Positions 9,574-19,038 of a stretch of DNA of 49,572 bases are shown here, piece after piece (the first letter of the stretch is position 1; each line of letters begins with the position of its first letter). The position numbers and the translations under genes were made by a program. The DNA lies in assembly GCA_902514875.1 (NCBI GenBank), contig CABXSY010000008.1:1-49572 (forward strand), read 5' to 3'. Under the pieces are notes generated by a model that ran no database searches, had not been told where the DNA came from, and was given only the letters and a program-made list of their open reading frames with translations. The DNA comes from an uncultured Alphaproteobacteria bacterium (GTDB lineage: Bacteria; Pseudomonadota; Alphaproteobacteria; HIMB59; GCA-002718135).

Positions 9574-11697
9574 TTAGCCCTTTAATCTCTCTAAAGAAGA
9601 TACTTCTTTTTCCATTCTTAATGCTGCAATTATATTTTGCAAATGATTAGCGTCTCTAACCTCAATGTCTATTATAATCTCAAAAAAATCATGCTTCCTT
9701 ACTGAAAAAAGAATATTTGAAATATTACCATTATTTTTTGCAATAACTGTTGTTACTTTTCCAAGACTTCCAGGCTTATTAAATAATACAACAACAATTC
9801 TTGCATTTGAAACTGTTTCTAAATTATTTTGATTATCCCAAGAGATATTTAGCCATCTATCTGGAGCATCCTGATATGATGTAAGTGTGTCACAATCAAG
9901 TGTGTGAACGGCAACACCAATTCCTGCAGTTACTATACCAACAATACTATCTCCTTTTAAAGGAGAACAACAGCCAGCCAGATGATATGACATTCCAGCG
10001 GTTAGTCCTTTTAATTTTATAGGATTTTGAGTGTTTTCATTAAACTTAGAAACTGGAATATAATTATATTCAGGATAAATTTTTTTAATTACAGAAAGTG
10101 CTGTGATTTCTCCTGATCCTATTGATGCATATACATCGTCTATTGATTTATAATTAAAATCCTCAAGAATTTTTTGTTGAATATTATTGTTAAAATCATA
10201 ATTTTCTTTTTGAAAATAGTTAATTAATATTTCTCTTCCAAAAATTATATGTTCTTCTCTCTTCTTATTTTTGAAAAATCTTCTAAGTTGTGATTTAACT
10301 TTTGTTGTAACTGCAAATCTCCTCCATAGAGGAGAAGGTTGTGAAGATTCTGAAGTAATAATTTCTATTTGATCGCCATTATTTAAAATAGTTTTTAATG
10401 GCTGTAGCTTATCATTAATTTTAGCTGCTACGCATTTATCACCTATCTGACTATGTATTGCGTATGCAAAATCTACAGGAGTTGCATTTTTAGGCAATTC
10501 TATAAGATCTCCTTTTGGTGTAAAAACAAAAATATCATTCTGAAATACTTTCAATTTTGAGTTTTGAATTAATTCATCTTGAGTAACTGAGGAATTCATT
10601 GAATCTACTAAATCATATACCCACTTATATTCTCTTGCATCTTTTTCTTTTATCTTTTTTGGATCTTTATATTTCCAATGAGAAGCAACACCAAAATCAG
10701 CAATTTGATCCATTATGTTTGAGCGCAATTGAATTTCAATTTTTTTATTTTTTGGGCCCATTACTGAAGTATGCAGTGCCCTGTAACCATTTGATTTTGG
10801 AGCAGAAATAAAATCTTTAAATCTTCCTTGAATATAGGGATATTGCCTATGGATTATTCCTAAGCATCTATAGCATTCTCTAGTTGAATTAGTAATAACC
10901 CTAAATGCCATAATGTCTGAAAGTTGCTCAAAAGAAATATTTTTATTTTTAATCTTATTCCATATTGAATATGGAGATTTAATCCTTCCTTCTACTTTAC
11001 AAAATAAATCTTCCTGAAAAAAAATATTTTTTAACTCATATCTAATTTCATCAACAATATTATCATCCTTTGATTTTAAATATTCCAATCTTTCAATAAT
11101 TGTTTTTTTAGCATCAGGATTTATTATTTCAAATGATATATCTTCTAATTCATCTTGCCATTCTTTCATACCTAATCTTTGAGCTAAAGGTGAAAAAACT
11201 TCTAATGTTTCAAGAGCAATTTTGGTTCTTTTATTTTCATCTTTAATAAATTGAATAGTTCTCATATTATGCAATCTATCAGCCAACTTAACTAAAATTA
11301 CTCTAAGATCTTTTGTTGTGGCTAATATTAACTTTTTATAATTTTCTCCATATTTTTGATTTTTAACTTTTAATGAGTATTTATTTATTTTTGTAAGTCC
11401 TTCTACAAGCTCCACTATTTCATTTCCAAATTTTTTATTAATTTCTTCTATATTTAAATTTGTATCCTCTAATGTATCATGAAGTAGACCGGCAACAATA
11501 GAATCTGCATCTAATTTTATTGATGTCAAAATTTTTGCAACTTCTAATGGATGGGTAATAAAAGGATCTCCTGATTTTCTAAGTTGATTACTGTGTGCTT
11601 CCTGACTTAATCTTAAAGCATCTATTACTTTATATTTTTCTTGTTTTGATAAATATGAGGTAATTGATTCTAATTCCTTGTGAATTTCTTTTGTCAT
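9574..11697 (-). CDS. spoT: Bifunctional (p)ppGpp synthetase/hydrolase
   Basis: Long RelA/SpoT homologue that makes and degrades the alarmone (p)ppGpp. The hydrolase HD domain is intact: H49, H73-D74 and the ED pair at 77-78 (LLHDTLEDTN). The synthetase domain has GRFKDFISAPKSNGYRALHTSV; the RxKD form (RFKD) is the charge signature of bifunctional enzymes, as opposed to ExDD of synthetase-only RelA. TGS (about 390-450) and C-terminal ACT domains follow. At 707 residues it has the normal length. Rel and rpoZ are adjacent, as in many bacteria; ppGpp binds omega in some of them. Confidence 0.95.
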   Translation of the reverse strand: MTKEIHKELESITSYLSKQEKYKVIDALRLSQEAHSNQLRKSGDPFITHPLEVAKILTSIKLDADSIVAGLLHDTLEDTNLNIEEINKKFGNEIVELVEGLTKINKYSLKVKNQKYGENYKKLILATTKDLRVILVKLADRLHNMRTIQFIKDENKRTKIALETLEVFSPLAQRLGMKEWQDELEDISFEIINPDAKKTIIERLEYLKSKDDNIVDEIRYELKNIFFQEDLFCKVEGRIKSPYSIWNKIKNKNISFEQLSDIMAFRVITNSTRECYRCLGIIHRQYPYIQGRFKDFISAPKSNGYRALHTSVMGPKNKKIEIQLRSNIMDQIADFGVASHWKYKDPKKIKEKDAREYKWVYDLVDSMNSSVTQDELIQNSKLKVFQNDIFVFTPKGDLIELPKNATPVDFAYAIHSQIGDKCVAAKINDKLQPLKTILNNGDQIEIITSESSQPSPLWRRFAVTTKVKSQLRRFFKNKKREEHIIFGREILINYFQKENYDFNNNIQQKILEDFNYKSIDDVYASIGSGEITALSVIKKIYPEYNYIPVSKFNENTQNPIKLKGLTAGMSYHLAGCCSPLKGDSIVGIVTAGIGVAVHTLDCDTLTSYQDAPDRWLNISWDNQNNLETVSNARIVVVLFNKPGSLGKVTTVIAKNNGNISNILFSVRKHDFFEIIIDIEVRDANHLQNIIAALRMEKEVSSLERLKG

Positions 11698-11743
11698 AAA
11701 TAATATTTAAATTATTTACTTAAATTCTAATTTAACTTTATTT

Positions 11744-12160
11744 CTAACCTTGATCTTTTTCTTCATCTGATGAGTTTTCTAAATTATCCTGTGAAGTCTC
11801 ATTAGGTGTTTCTTCTATAGATTCATCTTCAGTTTTATCATCTTGGCTCGAAATTTCGGAAGCTAACTGATTTGTGTCAGCTTGATCATCATTAGTATTA
11901 TCCTCTATTTCATTTAAGTCTTCATCTTCACCAAAAGTATTAGTTTGATATTCTTGAATTAAATCATTTTTTAATTGTTCTCTAGTTATAGTTTCTTCAG
12001 CAATCTCTCTTAGGGCAATTACAGTATTCTTATCATTATCAATTTCTAAAGTGGGATTTTCTCCTGCATATAATTTTCTTGCTCTATTAGATGCCACTAA
12101 AACTAATTCAAATCTACTTGGGAATTTATCAATACAATCTTCAACTGTTATTCTTGCCAT
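11744..12160 (-). CDS. rpoZ: RNA polymerase omega subunit with long acidic tail
   Basis: Omega chaperones beta' in RNA polymerase assembly. The conserved core is residues 1-65: [20 protein letters not shown], then RARKLYAG and [15 protein letters not shown] start at the ATG at 12160, which gives the universal [10 protein letters not shown]-terminus, rather than seven codons upstream. From about residue 75 a low-complexity tail of some 60 residues is dominated by D, E, N, Q, S and T and ends SSDEEKDQG. It has almost no basic residues. The core is standard; the tail is long for the family and of unknown role. Between smpB and spoT. Confidence 0.93.
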   Translation of the reverse strand: MARITVEDCIDKFPSRFELVLVASNRARKLYAGENPTLEIDNDKNTVIALREIAEETITREQLKNDLIQEYQTNTFGEDEDLNEIEDNTNDDQADTNQLASEISSQDDKTEDESIEETPNETSQDNLENSSDEEKDQG

Positions 12161-12198
12161 ATTTGGACTTATAGTGATCAATTATTAAAAGTAAATAG

Positions 12199-12645
12199 CT
12201 AATTATTTTTAAGCAATCTTTGCTTTTTAATGTTCCAATCCCTTTGTTTTATTGACTCTCTTTTATCTATTTTTTTCTTACCCTTCGCAATTCCACAAGA
12301 TAACTTTGCAAGACCTTTTTCTGAGAAATATAAAGACAGCGGAATTATTGTAAAGCCGCCTTGTTTAATTGAACCTGATATTTTATTAAATTCTTTTTTA
12401 GTTACTAATAACTTTCTATTCCTGTTTGGGTCATAGTTTTTATCGTTGGAGTTCTGATATTTCTTGATAAATGAATTTGAAAGCCATAACTCACCCTTTT
12501 GCTCAATAATATATGAACCACGAATTGATCCTGTATTTGTTCGCAGAGATTTGACCTCAGATCCAGTTAATACAATACCAGCTTCTATTTTGTTTGATAC
12601 TGAAAAATTATAATTTGCCCTGTTGTTAGCAGCAACTATTTTCAT
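12199..12645 (-). CDS. smpB: SsrA-binding protein SmpB
   Basis: Binds tmRNA and delivers it to stalled ribosomes for trans-translation. The 148 residues include the beta-barrel motifs ANNRANYNFSVSNKIEAGIVLTGSEVKSLR (known in all SmpB as the tmRNA-binding face) and GSYI..GELWL. The C-terminal basic tail KKKIDKRESIKQRDWNIKK, which reaches the decoding centre, is intact. The start abuts the dapA stop codon. The tmRNA gene itself is not in this window. Confidence 0.95.
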   Translation of the reverse strand: MKIVAANNRANYNFSVSNKIEAGIVLTGSEVKSLRTNTGSIRGSYIIEQKGELWLSNSFIKKYQNSNDKNYDPNRNRKLLVTKKEFNKISGSIKQGGFTIIPLSLYFSEKGLAKLSCGIAKGKKKIDKRESIKQRDWNIKKQRLLKNN

Positions 12646-13518
12646 TTATAGAAGTTGTAATTCTTGAAGGCAACTTTTTACTAATTTTTTTGTATCATCT
12701 TCAATCTCATAAAGAGGAAGTCTTGTCTTATAATCGCATAAACCCAATAAATATGCAGCATATTTTACTGGTCCTGGACTAGACTCTATAAATAAAGCAT
12801 TATGTAAAGAAGATAATTTTAAATTAATTTCTTGGGCCTTTAAAATATTCCCATCTTGCCAAGCAGAATGCAATTCTGAGCATAATTTTGGAGCTACATT
12901 TGCAGTAACTGATATACACCCATGTCCTCCTTGTGCAAGATATGCCAAAGCAGTTCCATCCTCTCCAGAAAGATAACAAAAATCATTTTGCATTTTTTTT
13001 CTAGTAAGTAATGGTCTAAATAAATCGTTAGTTGCATCTTTAACTCCAATAATTTTTTTTATTTTTGATAATTCAATCATAGTTTCAATTGTCATATCAA
13101 CAATTGACCTGCCAGGTATATTGTAAATAATTATTGGAATATTAGTTTTATCTGCAATTGTTTTAAAATGCTCATATAATCCAGATTGAGTTGGTTTATT
13201 ATAATAAGGAGTAACAATTAGTGCTGCATCAGCCCCAGATTTTTCAGCATGCGCTGTATATTCTACAGCCTCTAAGGTATTATTTGAGCCAGTGCCAGCT
13301 ATTACAGGAACTCTTTTATCTGAAATTCTTATTGTTTCTTCAATTATTTTTTTATGTTCTTCATGAGATAAAGTCGGAGACTCACCAGTTGTTCCACATG
13401 GAACAAGTCCATCAGATCCATTATCAATTAAAAAGTTTAAGACTTTTGAAAGAGAATCATAATCAACCTCATTATTAATGAATGGTGTAATAACCGCAGG
13501 TATACTTCCTTTAAACAT
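12646..13518 (-). CDS. dapA: 4-hydroxy-tetrahydrodipicolinate synthase
   Basis: Condenses pyruvate and aspartate semialdehyde, the first committed step to diaminopimelate and lysine. Catalytic K160 lies in IIGVKDATND, with Y132 in IYNIPGRS and the substrate motif CGTTGES at 41-47. At 290 residues the length is normal, and MFKGSIPAVITPF is the canonical N-terminus, so this start is firm. The start codon is only 8 nt after the 3' CCA of a tRNA-Ser gene on the same strand, and no Shine-Dalgarno sequence fits in that gap. Transcription must come through the tRNA. Confidence 0.96.
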   Translation of the reverse strand: MFKGSIPAVITPFINNEVDYDSLSKVLNFLIDNGSDGLVPCGTTGESPTLSHEEHKKIIEETIRISDKRVPVIAGTGSNNTLEAVEYTAHAEKSGADAALIVTPYYNKPTQSGLYEHFKTIADKTNIPIIIYNIPGRSIVDMTIETMIELSKIKKIIGVKDATNDLFRPLLTRKKMQNDFCYLSGEDGTALAYLAQGGHGCISVTANVAPKLCSELHSAWQDGNILKAQEINLKLSSLHNALFIESSPGPVKYAAYLLGLCDYKTRLPLYEIEDDTKKLVKSCLQELQLL

Positions 13519-13526
13519 TTTTTAAA

Positions 13527-13618
13527 TGGCGGAGAGAGAGGGATTCGAACCCTCGGAAGGAATTACTCCCTTCGCAGGTTTAGCAAACCTGTGGTTTAAG
13601 CCACTCACCCATCTCTCC
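13527..13618 (-). tRNA. tRNA-Ser (anticodon GCU)
   Basis: A 92-nt class II tRNA. The acceptor stem pairs GGAGAGA with TCTCTCC, followed by discriminator G and an encoded CCA. The anticodon stem-loop is CAGGT-TTGCTAA-ACCTG with anticodon GCT, which reads AGC/AGU serine codons. A long variable arm (GAAGGGAGTAATTCCTTC) is the serine hallmark, and the T arm contains GGTTCGAATCC. It lies immediately upstream of dapA on the same strand, separated by 8 nt. Confidence 0.97.
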
Positions 13619-13646
13619 TGTAATTGTTTCATATTGCTTAATTTAT

Positions 13647-13675
13647 GTATTAACGAAAATAGACAGGAATCTCAA
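13647..13675 (-). promoter_or_regulatory. Candidate promoter for tRNA-Ser and the dapA-parC run
   Basis: On the minus strand TTGAGA (13675-13670) is followed by a 17-bp spacer and TAATAC (13652-13647), about 29 bases before the tRNA 5' end. The -35 element matches the sigma-70 consensus at five of six positions; the -10 is weak. Because dapA starts 8 nt after the tRNA, the same promoter probably feeds dapA and the tightly packed genes after it. Predicted by eye only. Confidence 0.4.
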
Positions 13676-13786
13676 CATTATTTAATTAATATTTAAAATA
13701 TTGTTAACAATGAAGGAATTATCAAAAAAGCATTTCTTAGCTTGAGTTATAAATTCATTGTGCCCATAGCATGCCTAAAAATTTTA

Positions 13787-14944
13787 TTAAATTAAATTAA
13801 TTCTTTCAAAAAACCAATATAACCCAACACTCGATATTAATATAGAAGATGGAACTTGAAAAAAAATTCTATAATTTTTATTTTTTGCAAAGTTTAAAGC
13901 AATTAATAGATATAAAGCCAATACTATAGATATTTGAGCAACTTCAATACCAAGATTAAACGAGATAAGATTTACAAATAAATCACTGCTCTTATAACCT
14001 ATATCACTCAAAACTAATGCAAATCCTAAACCATGAAGTAATCCAAAAAATAAGATTACAACATATCTTAAATATTCCTTTATATATTTTTTAAAAATAT
14101 TTTCTAATCCGATATAAACTATAGAAAGTGCAATAATAGGTTCAACAATTTGAGGATTGATTCTCATTAAAGATAAAGAAACAAGTATAAGGGTAATTGA
14201 ATGAGCAATAGTAAAGATAGTTATTTGAGAAATTAATTTTTTTAAAGATGATGAAAATAAAAAAAGTCCAAATATGAATAAAATATGATCTAATCCTTTT
14301 GGAATTATATGTTGAATTCCTAATACAAAAAATTTTGCAAAGCTATTAAATGTTTTACTAAAATTATTTTCATTAAATGAAAATTGACTTGATTCAATTC
14401 CTGATTGCAAATATTCTGTGACTAATTCGTCTTCTACTTTGTTATTGTTATTCTCTCTTAAAATAATTGGGCCATAGTTTTTGACCCACCTAAATGTAAA
14501 TTGTTCAGAATTTTTATCTAATAAAACTCTAAAATAAACATGTGTATCTCTACTTATTTCAAAATTTTTTATATCTTCAACTTCAGTTTTAATTAAATTT
14601 ATTTTCTTTGTTTCATTATTAATTTTAATATCAATATTAGAACTTATTTCACTCCAAGAACTTTGAAACATTTCTTCAAGGTCTTTTTTGCTTAAAATTC
14701 TAAATTTATCATAAATTTCACTTAGTGATGAAGAGTCTGTATTAGAAACAGTAGATGCATCAATATTAGATAATATTAATTCAGCGTTTAATCTTATTTT
14801 AAAATTCAAATAACTCTCATCATAAGTAAAATCTGCAATAGATGGCTTTATTTCATGACTAATAGAAGATGTTGAAAATAAATTTAAAAAACATACTAGA
14901 ATTAAAAATAGATATAACTTTATAATTTTTATATAAGAGAACAT
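13787..14944 (-). CDS. HupE/UreJ-family membrane protein with large exported N-terminal domain
   Basis: Likely metal (nickel or cobalt) permease-like protein; substrate not proven. A signal peptide (residues 1-28) precedes mature SHEIKPSIADF. An exported beta-rich domain of about 170 residues follows, then a six-helix HupE/UreJ_2 domain from about residue 205 with signature motifs HIIPKGLDHILFIFGLF, ILFFGLLHGLGFALVL and FNLGIEVAQI. At 385 residues it matches the long form of the family. No hydrogenase or urease genes are nearby. It is divergent from the DUF4198 gene: the two ATG codons share bases in a CATG, so there is no intergenic space. Co-function with that neighbour is inferred. Confidence 0.8.
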   Translation of the reverse strand: MFSYIKIIKLYLFLILVCFLNLFSTSSISHEIKPSIADFTYDESYLNFKIRLNAELILSNIDASTVSNTDSSSLSEIYDKFRILSKKDLEEMFQSSWSEISSNIDIKINNETKKINLIKTEVEDIKNFEISRDTHVYFRVLLDKNSEQFTFRWVKNYGPIILRENNNNKVEDELVTEYLQSGIESSQFSFNENNFSKTFNSFAKFFVLGIQHIIPKGLDHILFIFGLFLFSSSLKKLISQITIFTIAHSITLILVSLSLMRINPQIVEPIIALSIVYIGLENIFKKYIKEYLRYVVILFFGLLHGLGFALVLSDIGYKSSDLFVNLISFNLGIEVAQISIVLALYLLIALNFAKNKNYRIFFQVPSSILISSVGLYWFFERINLI

Positions 14945-15755
14945 GATGAAATTTACTTTAAAAAGATTAATATTTATTATTATCTTAACTTCAATAACAA
15001 AAATCTCTTTATCTCATGAATTTTGGATTGATCCAAAAAATTATCACTTATCAAATAATGAAAAAGCTGTGGCAAATATCTTTATAGGAGAAAATTTTGA
15101 AGGATCATCAATACCATTTACAAAAGAATATTTTAAAATTTCATTCCTTCATTCTAAAGATGGTAAATCTAAAATTAAAGGTAGATTAGGTGATATTCCT
15201 GCCCTTAATATTAAAAAAATGTCTCAAGGATTAAATGTAATACAAATTGAATCAGTTACTAAATATGTTGAATATGAAAAATTAGTAAAATTTGAAATTT
15301 TCACAAGAGAGAAAGGATATCCAAATTTAGCTCAAAAACATAGAGAAAATAAATATCCAGAAAATTTTTTTGAAAGTTACAAAAGATATGCAAAGTCATT
15401 AATTAGTGTGGAAAATTTTGATGGTAAAGATATCGATACAAATATGGAGTTAGAATTAATTTTTTTAGATAATCCTCTTAAAAATTTAAATGAAAGTAAG
15501 AGAATTCTATTAGAATATAAAAATAAAATACTAGCTGATCATAAGGTTTCTATTATGAGTTTAAATAATGGTTATTTTAGAAAAGAATACGTTAGAACAA
15601 ACAAGGGTGGATATTTTGATTACTTATTTAAAGAAAACACAAAATATCTAATTGAAAGTGTTGTTATAATTGAAGGCAATAATAAGAAAAAAGATAATTA
15701 TCCTAAATGGCATTCTTTGTGGACTTCTTATACATTAAAAACACCCAATAAATGA
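14943..15755 (+). CDS. DUF4198 (NikM-like) exported protein
   Basis: Exported protein resembling the DUF4198 family, whose members occur with nickel/cobalt uptake systems; exact role unknown. The signal peptide spans about residues 1-25 and the mature part starts near HEFWIDPKNYHLS, the family's characteristic opening with an exposed N-terminal histidine. Further family features are FIGENFEG near residue 48 and an ESYKRYAKSLISV-type segment near 155. No membrane segment after the signal, so periplasmic. Two ATGs in tandem (14943 and 14946) are both possible starts; with the second, one base separates it from the divergent HupE-like gene. Confidence 0.72.
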   Translation: MMKFTLKRLIFIIILTSITKISLSHEFWIDPKNYHLSNNEKAVANIFIGENFEGSSIPFTKEYFKISFLHSKDGKSKIKGRLGDIPALNIKKMSQGLNVIQIESVTKYVEYEKLVKFEIFTREKGYPNLAQKHRENKYPENFFESYKRYAKSLISVENFDGKDIDTNMELELIFLDNPLKNLNESKRILLEYKNKILADHKVSIMSLNNGYFRKEYVRTNKGGYFDYLFKENTKYLIESVVIIEGNNKKKDNYPKWHSLWTSYTLKTPNK

Positions 15756-15818
15756 TTTAACAGTGTTGAATTGCTATTAAAAATTTATGAATAATTATAA
15801 TATTGTAGATAAATAAAA

Positions 15819-16163
15819 ATGACTAATACAAATATAATAAAAGATTTTTTTGAAGGAAAAATAAAACTCTGGAAATCCTATTGGTTAGTTGGTGAAATAT
15901 TAAATGGTATTGTTTTGCTGATTATATTTAATCTTGAAATTTATTTTTTTAATACTGATAGCTCTGTTTCCCAAATACCATTTTTAGATTTTACTAATCT
16001 TGCACTAATCTCAAAAATTTTTATTTTTATTTGGACAATATTTATTTCTATTGGAATTTGGAGAGCCGCAGAAAATTACAAAGGAAGTATTATTTGGATA
16101 ATTTTAACATTTATAATTGTTGCTTATAGATGCTATTCTTTACGTTTAATTTTTTTTATTTAA
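15819..16163 (+). CDS. Small membrane protein of unknown function
   Basis: I do not recognise a named family. The 114 residues begin with a short cytoplasmic-looking segment ([17 protein letters not shown]). Three hydrophobic segments follow at about 23-43, 66-84 and 92-112, with the motif [12 protein letters not shown] between the last two. It follows the DUF4198 gene by 63 bp on the same strand. Its 3' end overlaps the convergent gatB gene by 18 bp. A role with the metal-uptake pair is possible, but only position suggests it. Confidence 0.7.
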   Translation: MTNTNIIKDFFEGKIKLWKSYWLVGEILNGIVLLIIFNLEIYFFNTDSSVSQIPFLDFTNLALISKIFIFIWTIFISIGIWRAAENYKGSIIWIILTFIIVAYRCYSLRLIFFI

Positions 16164-17621
16164 TTTTTGTTTTAAAATATCATTTAACATTTTTGGATTA
16201 GCTTTTCCTTTAGTTAATTTCATAGCTTGGCCAACAAAGAAACCTAATAACTTATCTTTACCTGCTAGATACTGTTCGACCATTTTTGGATTTTCTGCAA
16301 TGACCTCATCAATAACTTTTGCTATTTCAACCTGATCTGTAACTTGTTGCAAACCCTTTTCATCCACGATTTGTCTAGCTGTTTTTCCTGAAGAAAACAT
16401 TTCTTCCAATACATCTTTCGCAATTTTACCAGAAATTTCATTTGTAGAAATTAACTTTATAAGTTGTCCTAAGTTTTCAGGTGATACTGGAGAGTTATTT
16501 AAATCTTGATTATTTTTGTTTAATAATGAAAACAATTCAGACGTAATCCAATTTACAACTATTTTTGCATGATTTTTTAATTCTGGATCTGAATTAATTG
16601 TTTCATTAAAATAATCAGATGTTTGTTTCTCTGCAGTTAATACTGAGGCATCATAATTAGACAATTTATAAGTCTCAATAAATTTATTCTTAAGCTCATC
16701 TGGAAGCTCTGGTATTGATGATTTAATTTTCGCTATTTCTTCTTTAGAAATTTCTAGTGGTAATAAATCTGGATCAGGAAAGTATCTATAGTCATGAGCT
16801 TCTTCTTTATTTCTCATGGGTCTAGTTTTGCCAGTAGATGTATTAAAGAGCATTGTGTTTTGTTCAATAGAACCGCCAGTCTCCAATATTTCTATTTGTC
16901 TTTTTGCTTCATAATTAATAGCCTGCTTTATAAACTTTATAGAGTTTAAGTTTTTAATTTCACATCGAGTTCCATATTCATCTCCAGGTTTTCTTACTGA
17001 AATATTTACATCTGCTCTTAAAGAACCCTCTTGCATATTTCCATCACATGTATTTAAATACATTAAAATTGATCTGATTTTGGATATATACATTCCAGCT
17101 TCATCGGGTGTTCTAATGTCAGGCTCACTAACAATTTCCATTAAAGCAACACCAGATCTATTAAGATCTACATATGTTTTTGAAGGATTTTGATCGTGTA
17201 AACTTTTACCGGCATCTTGTTCTAAATGTAATCTTACAATTCTAATATCTTTCGATGTTCCATCTTTAAAATCAATTGTAACTTTTCCTTCTCCAACAAT
17301 TGGAAATTTGTACTGACTAATTTGATATCCTTGTGGAAGATCAGCATAAAAGTAATTTTTTCTATCAAAGACAGAATAATTATTAATTTTAGCATTTAAA
17401 CCGACTCCAGTTTTTACTGCCTGTTCCACGCAATACTTATTAATGACAGGTAGCATTCCTGGCATAGCAGCATCAACTAAAGATACTTGGCTATTTGGTG
17501 ATGAACCAAATTTTGTTGATGATGAAGAAAATAATTTAGAATTTGATTTTACTTGAGCATGTATTTCAAGACCGATTACCATCTCCCAATCATGTTTTTC
17601 ACCTTTTATTAAATTATTCAT
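16146..17621 (-). CDS. gatB: Asp-tRNA(Asn)/Glu-tRNA(Gln) amidotransferase subunit B
   Basis: tRNA-binding and kinase subunit of GatCAB, which converts Asp-tRNA(Asn) and/or Glu-tRNA(Gln) to the amidated forms. N-terminal catalytic part: [44 protein letters not shown] and [16 protein letters not shown]. The C-terminal GatB/YqeY domain includes [21 protein letters not shown]. At 491 residues it is full length. It overlaps gatA by 8 bp and overlaps the 3' end of the convergent small membrane protein gene by 18 bp. Confidence 0.97.
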   Translation of the reverse strand: MNNLIKGEKHDWEMVIGLEIHAQVKSNSKLFSSSSTKFGSSPNSQVSLVDAAMPGMLPVINKYCVEQAVKTGVGLNAKINNYSVFDRKNYFYADLPQGYQISQYKFPIVGEGKVTIDFKDGTSKDIRIVRLHLEQDAGKSLHDQNPSKTYVDLNRSGVALMEIVSEPDIRTPDEAGMYISKIRSILMYLNTCDGNMQEGSLRADVNISVRKPGDEYGTRCEIKNLNSIKFIKQAINYEAKRQIEILETGGSIEQNTMLFNTSTGKTRPMRNKEEAHDYRYFPDPDLLPLEISKEEIAKIKSSIPELPDELKNKFIETYKLSNYDASVLTAEKQTSDYFNETINSDPELKNHAKIVVNWITSELFSLLNKNNQDLNNSPVSPENLGQLIKLISTNEISGKIAKDVLEEMFSSGKTARQIVDEKGLQQVTDQVEIAKVIDEVIAENPKMVEQYLAGKDKLLGFFVGQAMKLTKGKANPKMLNDILKQKLNKKN

Positions 17622-19038
17622 ATGATCTTTCTAAAGATACAGCGGCATTAAAAACTTGTTGTTCATCAAAATGTTTTCCTAATATTTGAATACCTAGTGG
17701 TAAATTATTTTTATCTTTCCCAAAGGGAATGGAAATACCTGGTAAGCCTGCTAAAGAAGCAGGGACCGTAAACACATCATTTAAATACATTTTGATAGGA
17801 TCATTTTGTTTTTCATTTAAGGGAAATGCAGCACTTGGTGCAGTAGGAGTAACTATAAAATCACACTCTTTAAAAGCTTTATTAAAATCATCGGCTATTA
17901 ATTTTCTAACTTTTTGTGCCTTAAGATAATATGCATCATAATACCCGGCAGATAAGACATATGTCCCTATTAAAATTCTTCTTTTTACTTCTTTTCCAAA
18001 ACCTTGAGCTCTTGTATTTTCATACATTTCATCAAGAGAATTAATTTCATCAGATCTAAAACCATATTTTACTCCATCATAACGAGCTAAATTTGAGGAA
18101 GCTTCAGCAGGAGCAATTATATAATAAGTAGGAAGTGCGTATTTAGTATGAGGAAGTGAAATATTTTTAATTTTAACACCTTTTTTTTCTAAAACTTTGA
18201 TAGCATCTTCCCATATCTGACTTATTTCCATTGGTGTACCATCAATAGAATACTCTTTTGGTATACCAACAGTTTTCCCATTTAGATCATCATCTAAATT
18301 TTCAAAATAATTTGGAATATCTACTTTAGCACTTGTACTATCTCTTAGATCAAACCCAGCGATTGATTGTAATAATATTGATGCATCTTCAACATTATGA
18401 GAAAAAATTCCTGCTTGATCCAAACTAGATGCAAATGCAGCTATACCCCATCGTGAACATAAACCATATGTTGGTTTGATGCCAACAACACCGCAAAAGC
18501 TGGCTGGCTGTCTTATTGATCCGCCAGTATCTGTTCCAGTTGCCCCTAAACATAAATCTGCAGCAACTGCGGCTGCGGAACCACCAGAAGATCCTCCAGG
18601 AGCTAAAGGCTCATTCTCTTTTGATAATGGATTAATTGTATTTCCAAAAAAACTTGTATTAGTAGCTGAGCCCATAGCAAACTCATCTAAATTTGTTTTA
18701 CCAACAAAAATAGATCCTTCATCTAATAATTTTTGAGTAACAAATGATTCATAAGTTGGATTAAAATTTTCTAAAATCTTTGAAGCCGCGGTTGTAGGCA
18801 TACTTTTAGTACAAAATAGATCCTTGATTGCAATCGGAATGCCTTTTAATTTTTTTGCCGAATTATCTTTCTCTAAGTTATCTATCTGCTTTAAAACATT
18901 TTCTTCACTAAAATGAATAAATACATTTAAGTTATCTTTTTCCTTAATTCTTTTTAAATAATCCTGATTTAATTCTCTTATAGATATTTTTTTTGTATCG
19001 AGATCTTTTAACGTTTGTTTCAAAGATGATTTAGACAT
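17614..19038 (-). CDS. gatA: Asp-tRNA(Asn)/Glu-tRNA(Gln) amidotransferase subunit A
   Basis: Glutaminase subunit of GatCAB that releases ammonia from glutamine for tRNA amidation. It is an amidase-signature protein with the Ser-cisSer-Lys triad: K72 in [10 protein letters not shown], cis-serine near S150 in [15 protein letters not shown], and nucleophile S174 in [16 protein letters not shown]. At 474 residues it has typical length. It shares one base with gatC and 8 bp with gatB, in the order gatC-gatA-gatB. Confidence 0.97.
   Translation of the reverse strand: MSKSSLKQTLKDLDTKKISIRELNQDYLKRIKEKDNLNVFIHFSEENVLKQIDNLEKDNSAKKLKGIPIAIKDLFCTKSMPTTAASKILENFNPTYESFVTQKLLDEGSIFVGKTNLDEFAMGSATNTSFFGNTINPLSKENEPLAPGGSSGGSAAAVAADLCLGATGTDTGGSIRQPASFCGVVGIKPTYGLCSRWGIAAFASSLDQAGIFSHNVEDASILLQSIAGFDLRDSTSAKVDIPNYFENLDDDLNGKTVGIPKEYSIDGTPMEISQIWEDAIKVLEKKGVKIKNISLPHTKYALPTYYIIAPAEASSNLARYDGVKYGFRSDEINSLDEMYENTRAQGFGKEVKRRILIGTYVLSAGYYDAYYLKAQKVRKLIADDFNKAFKECDFIVTPTAPSAAFPLNEKQNDPIKMYLNDVFTVPASLAGLPGISIPFGKDKNNLPLGIQILGKHFDEQQVFNAAVSLERSYE

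Noticed and set aside
13527..13618. tRNA-Ser as an integration site for a mobile element
   Set aside because: The arm-like domain in pyrB prompted the idea, but both flanks of the tRNA are ordinary genes and no repeat of the tRNA 3' end was seen nearby.
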